A stretch of 64,000 nucleotides of DNA from Dipteris shenzhenensis (taxonomy: Eukaryota; Polypodiophyta; Polypodiopsida; Gleicheniales): the NCBI GenBank assembly GCA_047967505.1, contig CM106539.1. One strand, written 5' to 3'. The translations under genes and the position numbers were made by a program. Below the pieces are notes generated by a model. It did no database searches, was not told where the DNA came from, and saw only the letters and a list, made by a program, of their open reading frames with translations. Below, in pieces: positions 32,759 to 43,353 of this stretch (position 1 is the first letter of the stretch; each line of letters begins with the position of its first letter).

Positions 32759-33348
32759 GTGATCGGACCAATAGACAAAGCTTGTCCCCGAGATAATGTT
32801 GTTATTTGTCCAAATATGGTCTATAGTGGATCCATATATAGTTGTCATTGAGTCATATCTATTTGATACATGAATTCTTTTAGCAATTTGAGATGGCTTG
32901 TTTGCTTTTGGAAGTCTATGTTGAAGTCGTCGATGATGTAACTTATTGTGTTTGTATTTTGTATGCTATATAATTATTGCAAGCATTGAAGCAACTTTTC
33001 TGGTTGTGTTTTGGGGTGTTTATAGACATTAAATATTTTAATTGTGTTGGTTTTTATTGTTTTAAAAATTGTAAGTAGGCACTCAGCTCCATCTTTTATT
33101 CTATAATGATTTTCTTGTAGGTGCATTTCTTGTTTGTAGTATGTTGCTATTCCATACCCATATTCCGTATGAATATTTTGAAACAATTGTAGTTCTAGTA
33201 TATTATTGTTTGTTGTATGTGTTTCTTGAAAGCATATTATGTTTGCTACCATGAGGCTATTGGCTGCCAATATATTTTTCTTATGGATTGCAAATGACGT
33301 TCTATTTAATATTTGCATATTGATTTTTTTTTTTTTAATGTTTGCCAA
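32720..33348 (-). pseudogene. EEP endonuclease domain of Helentron copy C
   Basis: The 124-codon frame (33348-32974) begins MANIKKKKINMQILNRTSFAI and contains VANIICFQETHTT, where the Gln-Glu pair matches the metal-binding QE/E motif of EEP nucleases, then GAECLLTIF and TIKIFNVYKHP. After a stop the other frames give YIIDDFNIDFQK (the GDFN box, Gly changed to Asp), STIDHIWT and SFVYWSDH. The order of motifs is the same as in copy B, but the sequences are clearly diverged, so B and C are different subfamilies rather than a recent duplication. Active relatives nick DNA hydrolytically; this one is broken. Confidence 0.8.
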
Positions 33349-33899
33349 TCTATTTGTTTAAATTGCCATGCTGATTCTTTTTGTATTCTTTCTATTTCTT
33401 GTAGTACCTTTGATGTGTTTTGGTTTGATTTTATTTAGTAAGTATGAGTTTTTTGGACCTTATATTCTCGATAGTGTGGTATATACTAAACCCACCATTC
33501 GTATATTTGTTGGGTCAAATGTGAGAGAGTCCAATGATAGCCCTTGTGATCAATGAACTGTTCTACCGAATGCGGGTTGGATTGGAAATTGTGTTCTTGT
33601 CACAGTGTTTAATTGGGTTTTTCCCACTTGAAACTCTCTTTGTATTTGTGTGATTAGTGTCCATGTTGATGGTGTGTTTTTGTCATAAAGGTCTTTATTT
33701 TTGTAGTGTGTCTTTTTCCCCAGTTTTTGGTCTCGAAAGAGTAATATCCACATGAAAGGCTGTTTTTTGTGTTATTATATCCCATGAATAATCCATCTGC
33801 TCCATTTACTAGTCCATCTACAAGTTACTTGAGCAAATTTCGATGATCATTCCTTCTTTAAGCTGTATTTGTGAGCGGTCCTGCTATGCACTTTGGATC

Positions 33900-34700
33900 A
33901 TTTGATATTTTTATTAATTTGTTGCACGTGTTACGCTTTTTGTCTATTGCATTTAGTAAATGAGGTTTTCCTTCGAGGATGTTGAAAACTTTGGCATTAT
34001 GTTTATCTTTCAATGCATTTGTGTAGAATAAGTGGGGAGTGTGTTGTTTGCTTATTGGTTGTTGATGGTACTGATTGTTTAGAGTTACAATATCATCTTT
34101 GGATTGTTTGCCTACTCATATTCTGTTTAAGATTTGAATGAATTCCTTATGTTGTTGTCTCATTGTTGGCTGAATGAGCTCATAGTATTTGATGTGCTCT
34201 CTCCAAATGGTATTTGTTGGTGTCAATTCCCCAAGAAAATCCATTTGTCTTTAGTTGGGCTTGCTTGGTAGAGGTCTCCACAAAATATGATGTCCACGCC
34301 TCCAAATGGTCCAATTACTATGAATGTGTTTTGGATGAACAATGATATCTCATCGATGACTAGCAGTTCTAATTTTGCGTATAGTGTTGATATTACTTGA
34401 AGTTTTTTTAGAGATAAAACTATGTACTTTGTTACCAATAGTGGCAGATGAAGCGCGGAGTGTATTGTAGATCCACTAATGTTGTATGAAGATTTGCCTA
34501 TGTATGCTAGGAGTAGTGCCCTTGGCTTGTCTACATTATTTGTTTGATTGTGTCTATAGTGTCAAAGTAGTATTTGCACCAGCAGTAGTAGTACATATGT
34601 TTTTCCCATTCTCGCATTTCCAAAAAGAAATAGTTTGATTTGTTCTTGTGGTTTGTTTCTCTTCTTGAGAGCGACGTCATCGATAAGAAGATGTTGGCAA
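33900..34700 (-). pseudogene. PIF1-like helicase part of Helentron copy C
   Basis: Reading on the minus strand: FLFGNARMGKTYVLLLL (near 34640-34590) has a Walker A box (GxxxxGKT). LELLVIDEISLF (near 34370-34335) is the Walker B box. FGGVDIIFCGDLYQASP (near 34310-34260) is the next SF1 motif with GD and Gln. Beyond, YHQQPISKQHTPHLFYTNALK-like sequence continues the helicase core. In Helitrons the SF1B helicase unwinds the donor strand during rolling-circle transfer. Several stops interrupt the frame, and the conserved C-terminal motifs are degraded. Confidence 0.75.
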
Positions 34701-35077
34701 TTTAATTTTCAAAATAGCTCTTGGTACTTTTTATTTTCTATTATTCGGACGTTTGATACATTGCTCTAGCAATTGTGTGTTGCTTTTGAGGAACGTGCAT
34801 TTTCAGTGCCAGATCATATTGTTGTTGTGTTTGTTGTTGCATTGTTGTAGACAATGATGTTGCTGATTTAGTTGGAGTATGTTTTGATTAAACTTGCATC
34901 TTTGTTGTTTTCTATTATCATCTTTTTTTGCACAAAGAAGTCATGCCAATTAGTGTTTATTGTATCCAAGTGGTGCTCTGCAAATGTGAATGGTAAATAT
35001 AATAGACAAAGTTCTTTCTAGTGGTTCTCGGGGTCTTTGTTTTTATTGTAATTATTGAACTGTATTATTCTTAATTT

Positions 35078-36390
35078 TCATCTTTTGGTCATTTTTTGAC
35101 CAGATATTGTATAGTTATTGCTGAATTCCGCTAAGCAAATGTCATGGATGTTACATGGTCTTTTATTGTACTTTGTGATAATGTCATCAAAAAACACATC
35201 TGTGTCATTCAGGTGCATCTTCTCCAATAGCGACTGTTGTTTTAATAGTAGGGTACGTTCATTTGGTTGACTCATGTTGATGTATGTGAAATCTCTTGTG
35301 CTGCTTGTAAGTGGTAGAGAAAGTGCAATATAAACCACTTGTTGTGCACTAATGTGTTGTGTGTTAAGTATTGAATTTCCCATTCTTCGTATTCTTTCAT
35401 TGGTAGGGGCTCCAATTTGGACACAATGTGTTAAAGCGTCATTGACTGCAGTAGTTGTTGCTTTGTCTACTTTTTCCTATAGCTCCATGTGGGTTAGGTA
35501 TGAATCGTATATCAATGTTCACTTGCCACAGTGTTGATATGTTTGGGTTGAAGTTGTTTGTGTATATATCTTTAGGATGGCAACGCAGAAACACTGTCGT
35601 ATAGTCTTATATCACAGTGTGCATATGTACTCCTGCTTAGTGAGTCCAAGTTGTTGTAGAAATGATTGGAAGTCCATATTCATTGTATTAGGTTCTTCTA
35701 GGATCTTTGCTATTTGCTTATGTTTGCTGCATGTCAAACAACATCACTATCATCGTTCAGTGGTAGCAAGATTTTGGCTTCTCTCATTGGTGGTCTAGAG
35801 AAGTCGAACCGACATCGTTTGTTCTATCTTTGACAACATTTTCTATACTTGTGCATTTGGATTTCTTTTTCAAGAAGATCTAATAATGCAATGTCTGTTG
35901 TTATGTACTGGTCTATGAATTTTACTATTTCGTCTATTGTGCAATTGATTAAAGATGGTGCTCCTTTTATCCATAACAATCCATGATCATGTTGACTTCC
36001 TCTATGTTGAAACTCTATTACAAAGAAGTAGTCCATTACTTCTCCACTTATGCTGTTGTCCTTTTGAAGGAGTTGTTTTAGTGTCTCAAACCGGTGGATG
36101 TAGTATCGTGCTATGGTCATGGGATTCGAGCATATTAAGTCTCTTAACTCTGTGGGGCTTTCTAGAGATTGTATTGGCATGTTTGGGCTACGTACTTGTT
36201 TTAAGCATTGGATTAGTGGGTCCCACAGCCTTTCAACAATTGACGTATCATTGCAAAGAGGTTTTTCTTTGATTTGTTTTTGTAGTCCATCAAAGTTTGC
36301 AAGCACACAAAGTCTTTGTATCCAATGTTTGATTGTAACATCTTCTCAATGTTTGTGTCGACAATTGCATCTTTAACACATAGACTTCTT
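35078..36390 (-). pseudogene. Rep (HUH nuclease) part of Helentron copy C
   Basis: The 160-codon frame 36306-35824 carries NPMTIARYYIHRFETLKQLLQ and FFVIEFQHRGSQHDHGLLWI, with the HxH pair at residues 106 and 108, followed beyond a TAG by CRFDFSRPPMREAKILLPL, a Helitron hallmark. Upstream frames add 'DTNIEKMLQ' and NLFAMIRQL, parallel to copies A and B. 35383-35078 encodes the linker (GNSILNTQHISAQQVVYIALSLPLTSSTR and FFDDIITKY). The predicted catalytic-tyrosine area near 35600 is too decayed to read. In an active element this domain nicks DNA and becomes covalently bound to it. Confidence 0.8.
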
Positions 36391-37178
36391 CCTTTTGGGC
36401 ATCAACACCTCTCTCACACAATGAAAACTAGAAAACCAATACTAGAAAGTTGTTTGAAATACAATCACTCTGCATCAAAGGCTATGATGTGTCCAGAATT
36501 ATTTATGGTAAAATATCCAATGGGCCTTAGCTCTAGAAGCATCAAATGGACATGTAGAATGTTGTCGTCGTAGAGAGCTAGCATAAGACATCGTCAACAT
36601 GTGATCCTCTAATTTGAACTACAATATTAGACCCATCTTCCATAAGAATTCTACCTGTAGTGATGGTGCGCATAGAACTGCATGTGGACTAGCACACATT
36701 AAAAAAAAAGGCCTTGTTGGGTCCCTGTTTACATGATTTCCAGTGCAAATGGAGAAAATGTAATCTAGAAATTGACCATTTAGGTAAAATACTGTGGACC
36801 CACAAAAATGCAATATAATTAGCGTGTGAAGCACGAAAACATTACAACATTGGGGGAAATGGTGCAAACCTTTCCCTTCACCTATATCCTAGACTAGAGA
36901 CTTGATTGATGAAAACCTGCTATAACTCCTCCCTCTGACTACCTTCCATAATGTCACCCAAGATTGTGAAGTCAAAGAGACACAATGAATCACGTGCATG
37001 CATGTAGGAAACATTTCTAAGAGTGTGCATGGCTATGCCATTGTCATAGAATTCCTGGATGAGTTGCGCTTACACACTCTTACACTCGTTCACAAAGGTC
37101 AACTATTCATAGAAATTGTGTTAGCGAATTGAAATGGCATTAACATAGTTAGGACAAAGATAGCAAGAAAGGCAAATC
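36391..37178 (-). other. Gene-like fragment between Helentron copy C and the gag-only element
   Basis: On the minus strand, 37110-36920 has a coding-like frame with one stop (FVNECKSV*AQLIQEFYDN, HTLRNVSYMHARDS, ILGDIMEGSQREEL). Its last part resembles the end of the exon at 41661-41853 (IVSDMMEDSHQ), suggesting a second, diverged copy of that gene. 36619-36867 is also open but unrecognised. Confidence 0.3.
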
Positions 37179-37459
37179 TGAAGGGGCTAATTGATGCGTG
37201 TGTGTGTGCCTATGGGCCTGGAGTCCTATGCAAGAAGTGTGTGAGTGTAGGTCTGCTAGAAGCTTCTAGTGACTCATCAGCTAGGTGTGTCAGGTTGGTG
37301 TGATGGAGTGAGTGATCATAGGAGGTGATTGATTGAGATAGTCAGGGAGATGATTGTGGATCTGGGATCTACCTATATGGAGGCAGTTGCCTATATATGT
37401 AACCACTCTTGGAATAAAGATTTATATTGTGTGCCTCATTGCTTCCTCATGAATTCACA
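37179..37459 (+). repeat. 5' LTR of the gag-only element
   Basis: Contains CTATATATG (near 37390, TATA-like) and GGAATAAAG (near 37412, polyadenylation-like). Confidence 0.9.
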
Positions 37460-37461
37460 TG

Positions 37462-37473
37462 TGGTATCAGAGC
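37462..37473 (+). other. tRNA-iMet primer-binding site
   Basis: TGGTATCAGAGC, exact, two bases after the LTR end. Confidence 0.93.
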
Positions 37474-38457
37474 TTGGTTAGAATCTGAGTGCCTAGAATG
37501 AGATTCCTAGTACATTCCAATCTTCTTCCCAAATGCCTCCTATCTCTCCCTCTTCTACCTTGAGCTTGGGAAGCTCTGTTCTCTCCATCCACACTATGCT
37601 TTAAGAAACCTATTCAGCCGGATCTTCCTCATTCTTGGGGGACCTTTTTGACCGGTGGGATTGATGAAATTTGTTGCCATGTCTGCGTGCTACCTCTCTA
37701 TCTTTTCCATGCCATTTATGCAATGTTGCTCACCTCAGTCACCTACCTTGTAATTCCTCTGATCCAAGCTTACTCTACACCTAGAGCTACCCTCTGAAGA
37801 AATTTGGAGCAATTTGGTCTAGAAATGAGGGAGTACTCAGCCAAAAACCAGTCGACCTTTTGAGAAGACAATTTTCTCAAGTGATGAAGATGTTGTTGCC
37901 CTGGGAGTTATAATGCACCATTTTGGCTATGGTTTGTTCTAAGAATTCCTTGCATATGGATCTATGATTGCACAGCAAAAGCCCCTATCTTGGTGATGCT
38001 TGGAGTGAGGTATCAAGCCTCCAAAGTTTCCATGTACTCTGCAAGCATTTCTAGTGTATTTTTTGGAGTTTTGTATGCTACACTAAATGCTTGAGGAGTA
38101 AACATTCAGTTTAGAGAATGTTCTTCCAAATTTCAGTTTAAAGTGTGCCCTTTTAGTTCAGAGAATGTTCTTCCAAGTTCAGTTGGTGTTAATCTCTTGA
38201 CAGCATGCCAATCTCAAGTTCTTAAAGCTCTTCAAATATCAAGAAGACTACAAAGACAAAGTACAAGGTGAAGAAGACTCTAGTTAAGAGGTTGTGGGAG
38301 AAGCCAATGGGTTATGAATATGCCAAACAATAAGGATTTTCAAAATTCTTATCTTGCAATTTGCATATATATGGTGAAGGTGATTTTTTTGTTCAGAAAG
38401 ATTGAATTTTTGTGAAGGGATTAGACACTACCATTAATTTGGGAAGACCTTCCCAAG

Positions 38458-39264
38458 ATGGCTTCCAAACTGAAAATAGATAAGTTTGAAGGAGAGGGGT
38501 TCCACACTTGGCAAACAAAACTAAAGTTTATTCTCATGAAAAAGGGAATATGGAAGGTAGCAAATGGAAAGGAAACTAAACCTACAACTAGAGAAGGAGA
38601 AGCTTCATGGCTTCCACAAGATGAAAAAGCACTTGGTATTATTGCTCTTGGTCTGAGTGATTCCTTTATTCATCACATTGATGGATGTGAGACTGCTCAT
38701 GCTACATGGACTCATCTTGACCATGTGTTTGGAGCACAAGGAAGATGCTCTAAGTTTAGCTTGCTTATCAAGTTCTTTGACTTAAAATTGGATAAAGGGG
38801 AGTCCATCTCTTCACATCTAAATTCAATGAAGAGCATTTTGACACAGTTATCTAGCATCAAGTTTAATCTTGATGAAGATATTGTAATTGCCATCTTACT
38901 TAGAAGTCTCATTGAAGAATATGGCATTATTGTAACCACACTCACCAATATTCCAGAGATAAGTCTTGTAGAAATTGAAGCATCACTCTTGGAAGAGGAG
39001 AGAAAGATCAAACAAGGTAGTGATTATAAAGAAGGGGCATATTTGGCCAAAAGCAACTTCAAGGGAAAGAGCAAAATGAAATGTAACTTTTGTGGCAAAC
39101 CTGGACACTTTGAAAATGAATGTTATGACAAGAAGAGATGTTCAGCCAATCTTGTTGAGGAAGCAAAAACTAAAGAAGAAGAAGAACCAAAGAATGTCAA
39201 AGCTCTCAATGCTTACAATACCCAAGTCAATTTTGACAAGGGTGAGGATCCATATGTTTTCTAA
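38458..39264 (+). CDS. gag: Copia-type Gag polyprotein (UBN2 domain and CCHC zinc knuckle), intact
   Basis: 268 codons, uninterrupted. The N-terminal MASKLKIDKFEGEGFHTWQT and the FGAQGRCSKFSLLIKFFDLKL and EEYGIIVTTL segments match the DUF4219/UBN2 capsid-like region of Ty1/copia Gag. CNFCGKPGHFENEC (C209, C212, H217, C222) is the nucleocapsid zinc knuckle that packages element RNA. The end is acidic. The protein would assemble cytoplasmic particles, but it has no attached protease. The start is the first ATG, about 985 bp after the PBS, with stops upstream. Because the frame is intact while the LTRs differ by about 7%, the gag may be under some selection, or protected by chance. Confidence 0.88.
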   Translation: MASKLKIDKFEGEGFHTWQTKLKFILMKKGIWKVANGKETKPTTREGEASWLPQDEKALGIIALGLSDSFIHHIDGCETAHATWTHLDHVFGAQGRCSKFSLLIKFFDLKLDKGESISSHLNSMKSILTQLSSIKFNLDEDIVIAILLRSLIEEYGIIVTTLTNIPEISLVEIEASLLEEERKIKQGSDYKEGAYLAKSNFKGKSKMKCNFCGKPGHFENECYDKKRCSANLVEEAKTKEEEEPKNVKALNAYNTQVNFDKGEDPYVF

Positions 39265-39518
39265 GTTATGTGTGTGTGAGGTCAATAATGGTTCTCTGCC
39301 ATGGATAGTCCATCCTTAAATGATTGTTAGTCTTTTGAGAGTTTTCCTTGTTGGACTCATTGGGCTTTACATACATAGTCATTGTCTATCTCCTAGTTGT
39401 TACAAACCAAGAATCCTAAGAGTGAGTCATAGGTTGGGGCCATGTGTGTTGCCACATGATGGTGGGCAAGCCATGGAGCATCCCATGTACTACTGATGAG
39501 GGATGAGGTAATCAATTT

Positions 39519-39529
39519 GTGGGGGGGAT
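39519..39529 (+). other. Polypurine tract of the gag-only element
   Basis: GTGGGGGGGA immediately before the 3' LTR. Confidence 0.8.
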
Positions 39530-39809
39530 TGAAGGGGCAAATTGATGTGTGTGTGTGTGCATATGGGCTTGGATTCCTATCCAAGAAGTGTGTGAGTGTA
39601 GGTGTGCTGGAATGTTCTAGTGACTCATCAGTTAGGTGTGTCAGGTTGGTGTGATGAGTGAGTGATCATAGGAGGTGATTGATTGAGATAATCACGGAGA
39701 TGATTGTGGATCTGGGATCTACCTACATGGAGGCAGTTGCCTATATAAGTAACCACTCTTGGAATAAATATTTACATTGTGTGCTTCATTGCTTCCTCAT
39801 GAATTCACA
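39530..39809 (+). repeat. 3' LTR of the gag-only element
   Basis: 280 bp, TG...CA ends, about 93% identical to the 5' LTR. Confidence 0.9.
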
Positions 39810-40520
39810 AAAGCAACTAGTAATGAGCAACTTCAAGTAGTTCAATGGACTTACAACCGCTCTATCCTCATTGTGGGGCCCATCCACAATAATAATTTGA
39901 TCGTTCAAGCTGCCCCTTGATTCCACCTTGATTACAAAAAAGGCAATCATCCTAGCGACACTAGATATATTGCCTGAACCAAACTTTATAGTAGTTGATG
40001 AAGCCCAGGGGAAATACAATGCAATAGTTAACTCCGAGGGATGCAATAGTACCCTCAAAAGCCTCCTCATCGATGACTACAATGGTGGCATTAATATATA
40101 GAGAGTAACTTGCTATTCCACCCTCCTCAATCGCCTTTGGCAAAACAGTCGCTCCCTCAATGCAATAGAAATAGTAAAGCTCTAAGTACTCTCTATATTG
40201 TTCCACAAATGGGTGTGAAACAACAAGAGTTATGATATCACAATTGCGGCGATCAGTTAGATCGGCATAGATGCATATTGGGTAATTTGAATTTTGTGCT
40301 CTGAATGTGCCATACTTGGCCAATAGCTTGCACTCAAAGGAAAAACAATGTTGTATGAACTCAGATAATATGTTTGTAGATAGTGTAGGGAGTGAGTTCC
40401 TTCAACGACAAAGTTTTCACCCAAAGGAACAATGGGACTAACACTATATTGGCTACTATGTAGAGTAGGTGTATTGCATAGCCTATCTTTGAGTGATGGG
40501 TTTGAAGTTACCATTGTCAT
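39810..40520 (-). pseudogene. Unrecognised gene, 3' exons (remnant), cut by the gag-only element
   Basis: Two overlapping minus-strand frames: 40520-40257 (MTMVTSNPSLKDRLCNTP...) and 40323-39961 (AKYGTFRAQNSNYPICIYADLTDRRNCDIITLVVSHPFVEQYREYLELYYFYC...), then 40070-39810 (SSTTIKFGSGNISS..., DQIIIVDGPHNEDRAVVSP), which runs up to the retroelement border. The middle one alternates charged turns and beta-prone strands and could be an OB-fold-like domain, but I am not confident. It lies on the same strand as the spliced exons at 41.2-42.3 kb and may be their continuation. Confidence 0.35.
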
Positions 40521-41201
40521 TTGAATCTACTTTAATGCATGAACTTTTTGATGTTGGAAATGGGCACACAAAATTAAAATACAAACTTGTTGCCAAATTG
40601 TCTTATGAAAATAATTGCTTTAAAAGCATATGTTTCAACACATAAATGAAAGTTTTAAGCACCTGATTGTCATCTTAGAATAAAGATTTACGCAAGTTAA
40701 AGAATAATCACAACAAAATTGTAGAAATGACGTATCAGAGAATAAAGAGCAATGAAAACTATCTGAATTGTTGCAAATGTTTTCAAGTTATTTTTCATTA
40801 GTTGGAATCGGGACTACAACATATGAGGAATGTAGGAGCCTATCATTGCACTAGCTTCTAACACACACCCTATACTAAATTGTGATAAACATCATGCCCA
40901 CCCACAAGCAATTAGAAAATTGCCAATACATGACAACACTTAGTGTGCTTGGTACAGTAAGAAGATAGCAGATGATTCTTAAAGAAATACCCTGCAAGTG
41001 AAAGACCAATAGTGACTAGTGATACACATGGGAAAACTAGAGCACTCCCTAATCGTCTATTTAAAGCATTCACGAAGTAATTATGTCGCCTATTGAAAGC
41101 AGTTGGGTGTTGGCAAATCAGGCAGAACACAATTTTTGGAAGCAGACAAACTAACACAAATTGCAATAAGGCATTACTAAGACGAACACAACACCACATA
41201 C

Positions 41202-42336
41202 CTTCTTCATACACGAACTTGTTAGTGCTATGAAATGCCCTCTTCAGTGTTTTTTTCTCTTTCTTGCTCACGGCAAGTTTTGGCTCCTCTGCTCTTAGAT
41301 GTCGAGAAGAAGCACCTCTAGTTTCTCAACCTCCAATCACATCCACATAGTGGATGGGATGGAAATATGTAGGGGAAGCTACAAAAACTCGGTAAAATCA
41401 ACACAAGGTGCAACGAGCCCAAGCACAAGATATAAATTACATGGCAAGCACGTAAAGCAAATCTAGACCTTGGATAGTGTGCTTCCCACAGAAGGAAGGT
41501 CCCTCCTCCTTAATTAGACGTTTTTCCAGCCAAATATCAATACATTGCGTGGTTTGAATAGGATAAGAAAAATGACTTAAATCAAATCAAGCCAAGTTAG
41601 CTCTCTAGTTGAAAGGAAGCAAATAAATAGACCAAGACGGACACTTGCACAAAAAATTACCCACCGCTCTGATGACTATCTTCCATCATGTCGCTTACGA
41701 TGTTTCTATTAGAGTCTTCACAATCATCAATCGCAAACTCCGAAGTCTCAACTTCCTCCTTCACTGCGACCAAGCTTTCTTCATCTGGTAAATCTATCAT
41801 ACCAAACTCACAAGTATCTACTTCCTCCTTCACTTCAACTAAACATTCTCGACCTGCACAATGACAAAGTGCTTTGTCAACTAAGTGTTAGGGACAAACC
41901 TTCTGAAAAAATGCATAATCTTACTTTCATGGAATAATACGACCATATCAAATCATACCCATGTATCTTTGACCTTTTCTTCAAGAAGTATTGTTACTAG
42001 ATTCCAAAAACTTTTTGAATTCTAGAAAGAAGTAGATGCAAAAACATATCAAATTGTGCACGCAAAGATATATCTGAAGAAAGGAAGGAAGCATAATATG
42101 AAGCAGAAACACAAGGTACCCTGCTCAAATTTCATATTGTCACTCTCCATGGATTTCGCAGGGACAAGTGAATCGTAAGCCATTGCAGCGATGCCCAATA
42201 GATTTGATAAGATGAGAAGAATGCTGTGAGGCAAGGTAACAAGTGCAAAAACAACAAAGATGAACAATCCATGAACCACCCACTCCCTTTTAAATGTGTT
42301 GTCGTGAACACCATTAAAAATCACCCCTTGCAAACT
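41202..42336 (-). CDS. Three phased exons of an unrecognised gene (membrane segment plus acidic domain)
   Basis: Minus-strand exons 42336-42120, 41853-41661 and 41317-41202 are bounded by canonical signals (CAGG/GTACC; TTGTGCAG/GTCG; GGTGG/GTAAT; AACTAG/AGGT; AGAAG/GTATG) and join in one frame (phases 1, 2, 1). The product has a hydrophobic segment (GLFIFVVFALVTLPHSILLIL), then an acidic part with an internal repeat (LVEVKEEVDTCEF / LVAVKEEVETSEF), then a basic Lys-rich tail (KLAVSKKEKKTLKRAF). VKEE fits the SUMO-acceptor consensus. I do not recognise the family. The start is unclear (an acceptor-like TATTAG precedes exon 1) and further exons may lie at 39.8-40.5 kb. The consistent phasing is better evidence than any single frame. 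Confidence 0.5.
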
Positions 42337-43020
42337 CTAATATATTAATTTAATGGCCATCCACCATCCACCCATCGAAACCTCGAAGAGACATGCAATT
42401 GCGTTGACCAGTGCTGGCAAATCAAAGCAATTGTGGACAGTACACTGCCATGGGTAGGCTCCCATGGTCATCGGGGCTCGAGGGCATCTCCCTTGCATGA
42501 GACGCTTAGAAGAAGCACCGCCATGCATAATCTCCCATGGTCATCAGCTCTATGGCATCTCCCTTGGATCATAAAAAGCTCTGGTAGATACAATCCATGT
42601 TCCATGCTATCTAATGCCTTTCAAAAGTTGCATGCATGTAGCTTCGTGCCTAATTGGCCAAAATGAAACAACCACATGTGGCAATGCATAAGCAAAGACC
42701 ACGTGACAGTTGAACTCCAGTAGCCAAGACAAAAAAAGGAACTTCAATGCCTTGGGTCCATGCCAATCGTGTATGTGTTCCAGACATCAATTCCCAATCA
42801 AATACTTCCATGCAGCCAACCCCAAAAAGAAAGTTATCATCTCCACCAAAATGAGCCTTCACTAAAGCCTTTCCCCCCAAGAAGGCCAAAAATGGCCCTT
42901 TACCAATCTTTATTTTCAAAGGTTAGTTTCCCCCCCCTTAGTAATCGTTTGGCCTCCAACCCCCTTGGTAATAGTTTAGCCTCCAAAGAGAAAAATCAAG
43001 TATTTAGTTATTTTTATGTT

Positions 43021-43089
43021 CACTTTTTTTTGGCATGCATTGATCGGAGGAGCATGTGAGTATTCTAATTCTTTCCTATGAAATTCTCC

Positions 43090-43134
<45 letters not shown>

Positions 43135-43277
43135 CTCTTCTTCTTCTTCATCCCTTGAAATCGTCCACTTTTTTCTCCCCCCCCTCTCTCTTTCTCTGCT
43201 TGCAATCTGCTTGCAATTCGCCCCCTTTTCTGCTTACCATCTAGGGTAGGCCACATGAATGAAATTCATCTTGTTTT
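43021..43277 (+). repeat. Dispersed repeat with (CT)n core, copy 2
   Basis: Same start (T8GGCA), 'gagcatgt', pyrimidine core ((CT)n at 43091-43132) and identical final 30 bp (43248-43277) as 31064-31358. Confidence 0.7.
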
Positions 43278-43353
43278 TCCCAAGATCGATTTTAAGGTTT
43301 TTTTGAATTGACTTATGGTTTTATAGATTAATGATTTATGATTTAAAATGAAA

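Larger units (their letters stand above)
32720..36390 (-). mobile_element. Helentron-like remnant, copy C (Rep, helicase, endonuclease)
   Basis: On the minus strand, Rep (36390-35080), PIF1-type helicase (about 34700-33900) and EEP endonuclease (33348-32720) follow in the order of a Helentron polyprotein of several kb. Copy C meets copy B tail to tail near 32.70-32.76 kb. Ends could not be fixed. Confidence 0.8.
37179..39809 (+). mobile_element. Gag-only LTR retrotransposon (TR-GAG-like)
   Basis: LTRs 37179-37459 and 39530-39809 (281 and 280 bp) both begin TGAAGGGGC and end GAATTCACA; I count about 19 differences, roughly 93% identity. A canonical PBS follows the 5' LTR, and a G-rich PPT (39519-39529) precedes the 3' LTR. 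Flanking 5-mers are AAATC and AAAGC, one mismatch apart, so a decayed target duplication is likely. The interior holds one intact 268-codon gag gene and no protease, integrase or RT. The short distance from the gag stop to the PPT (about 250 bp) argues for a stable gag-only form rather than random decay. Confidence 0.9.

Noticed and set aside
41338-41354. Hairpin CATCCACATAGTGGATG
   Set aside because: A 7-bp stem is common by chance and lies in a predicted intron with no supporting context.
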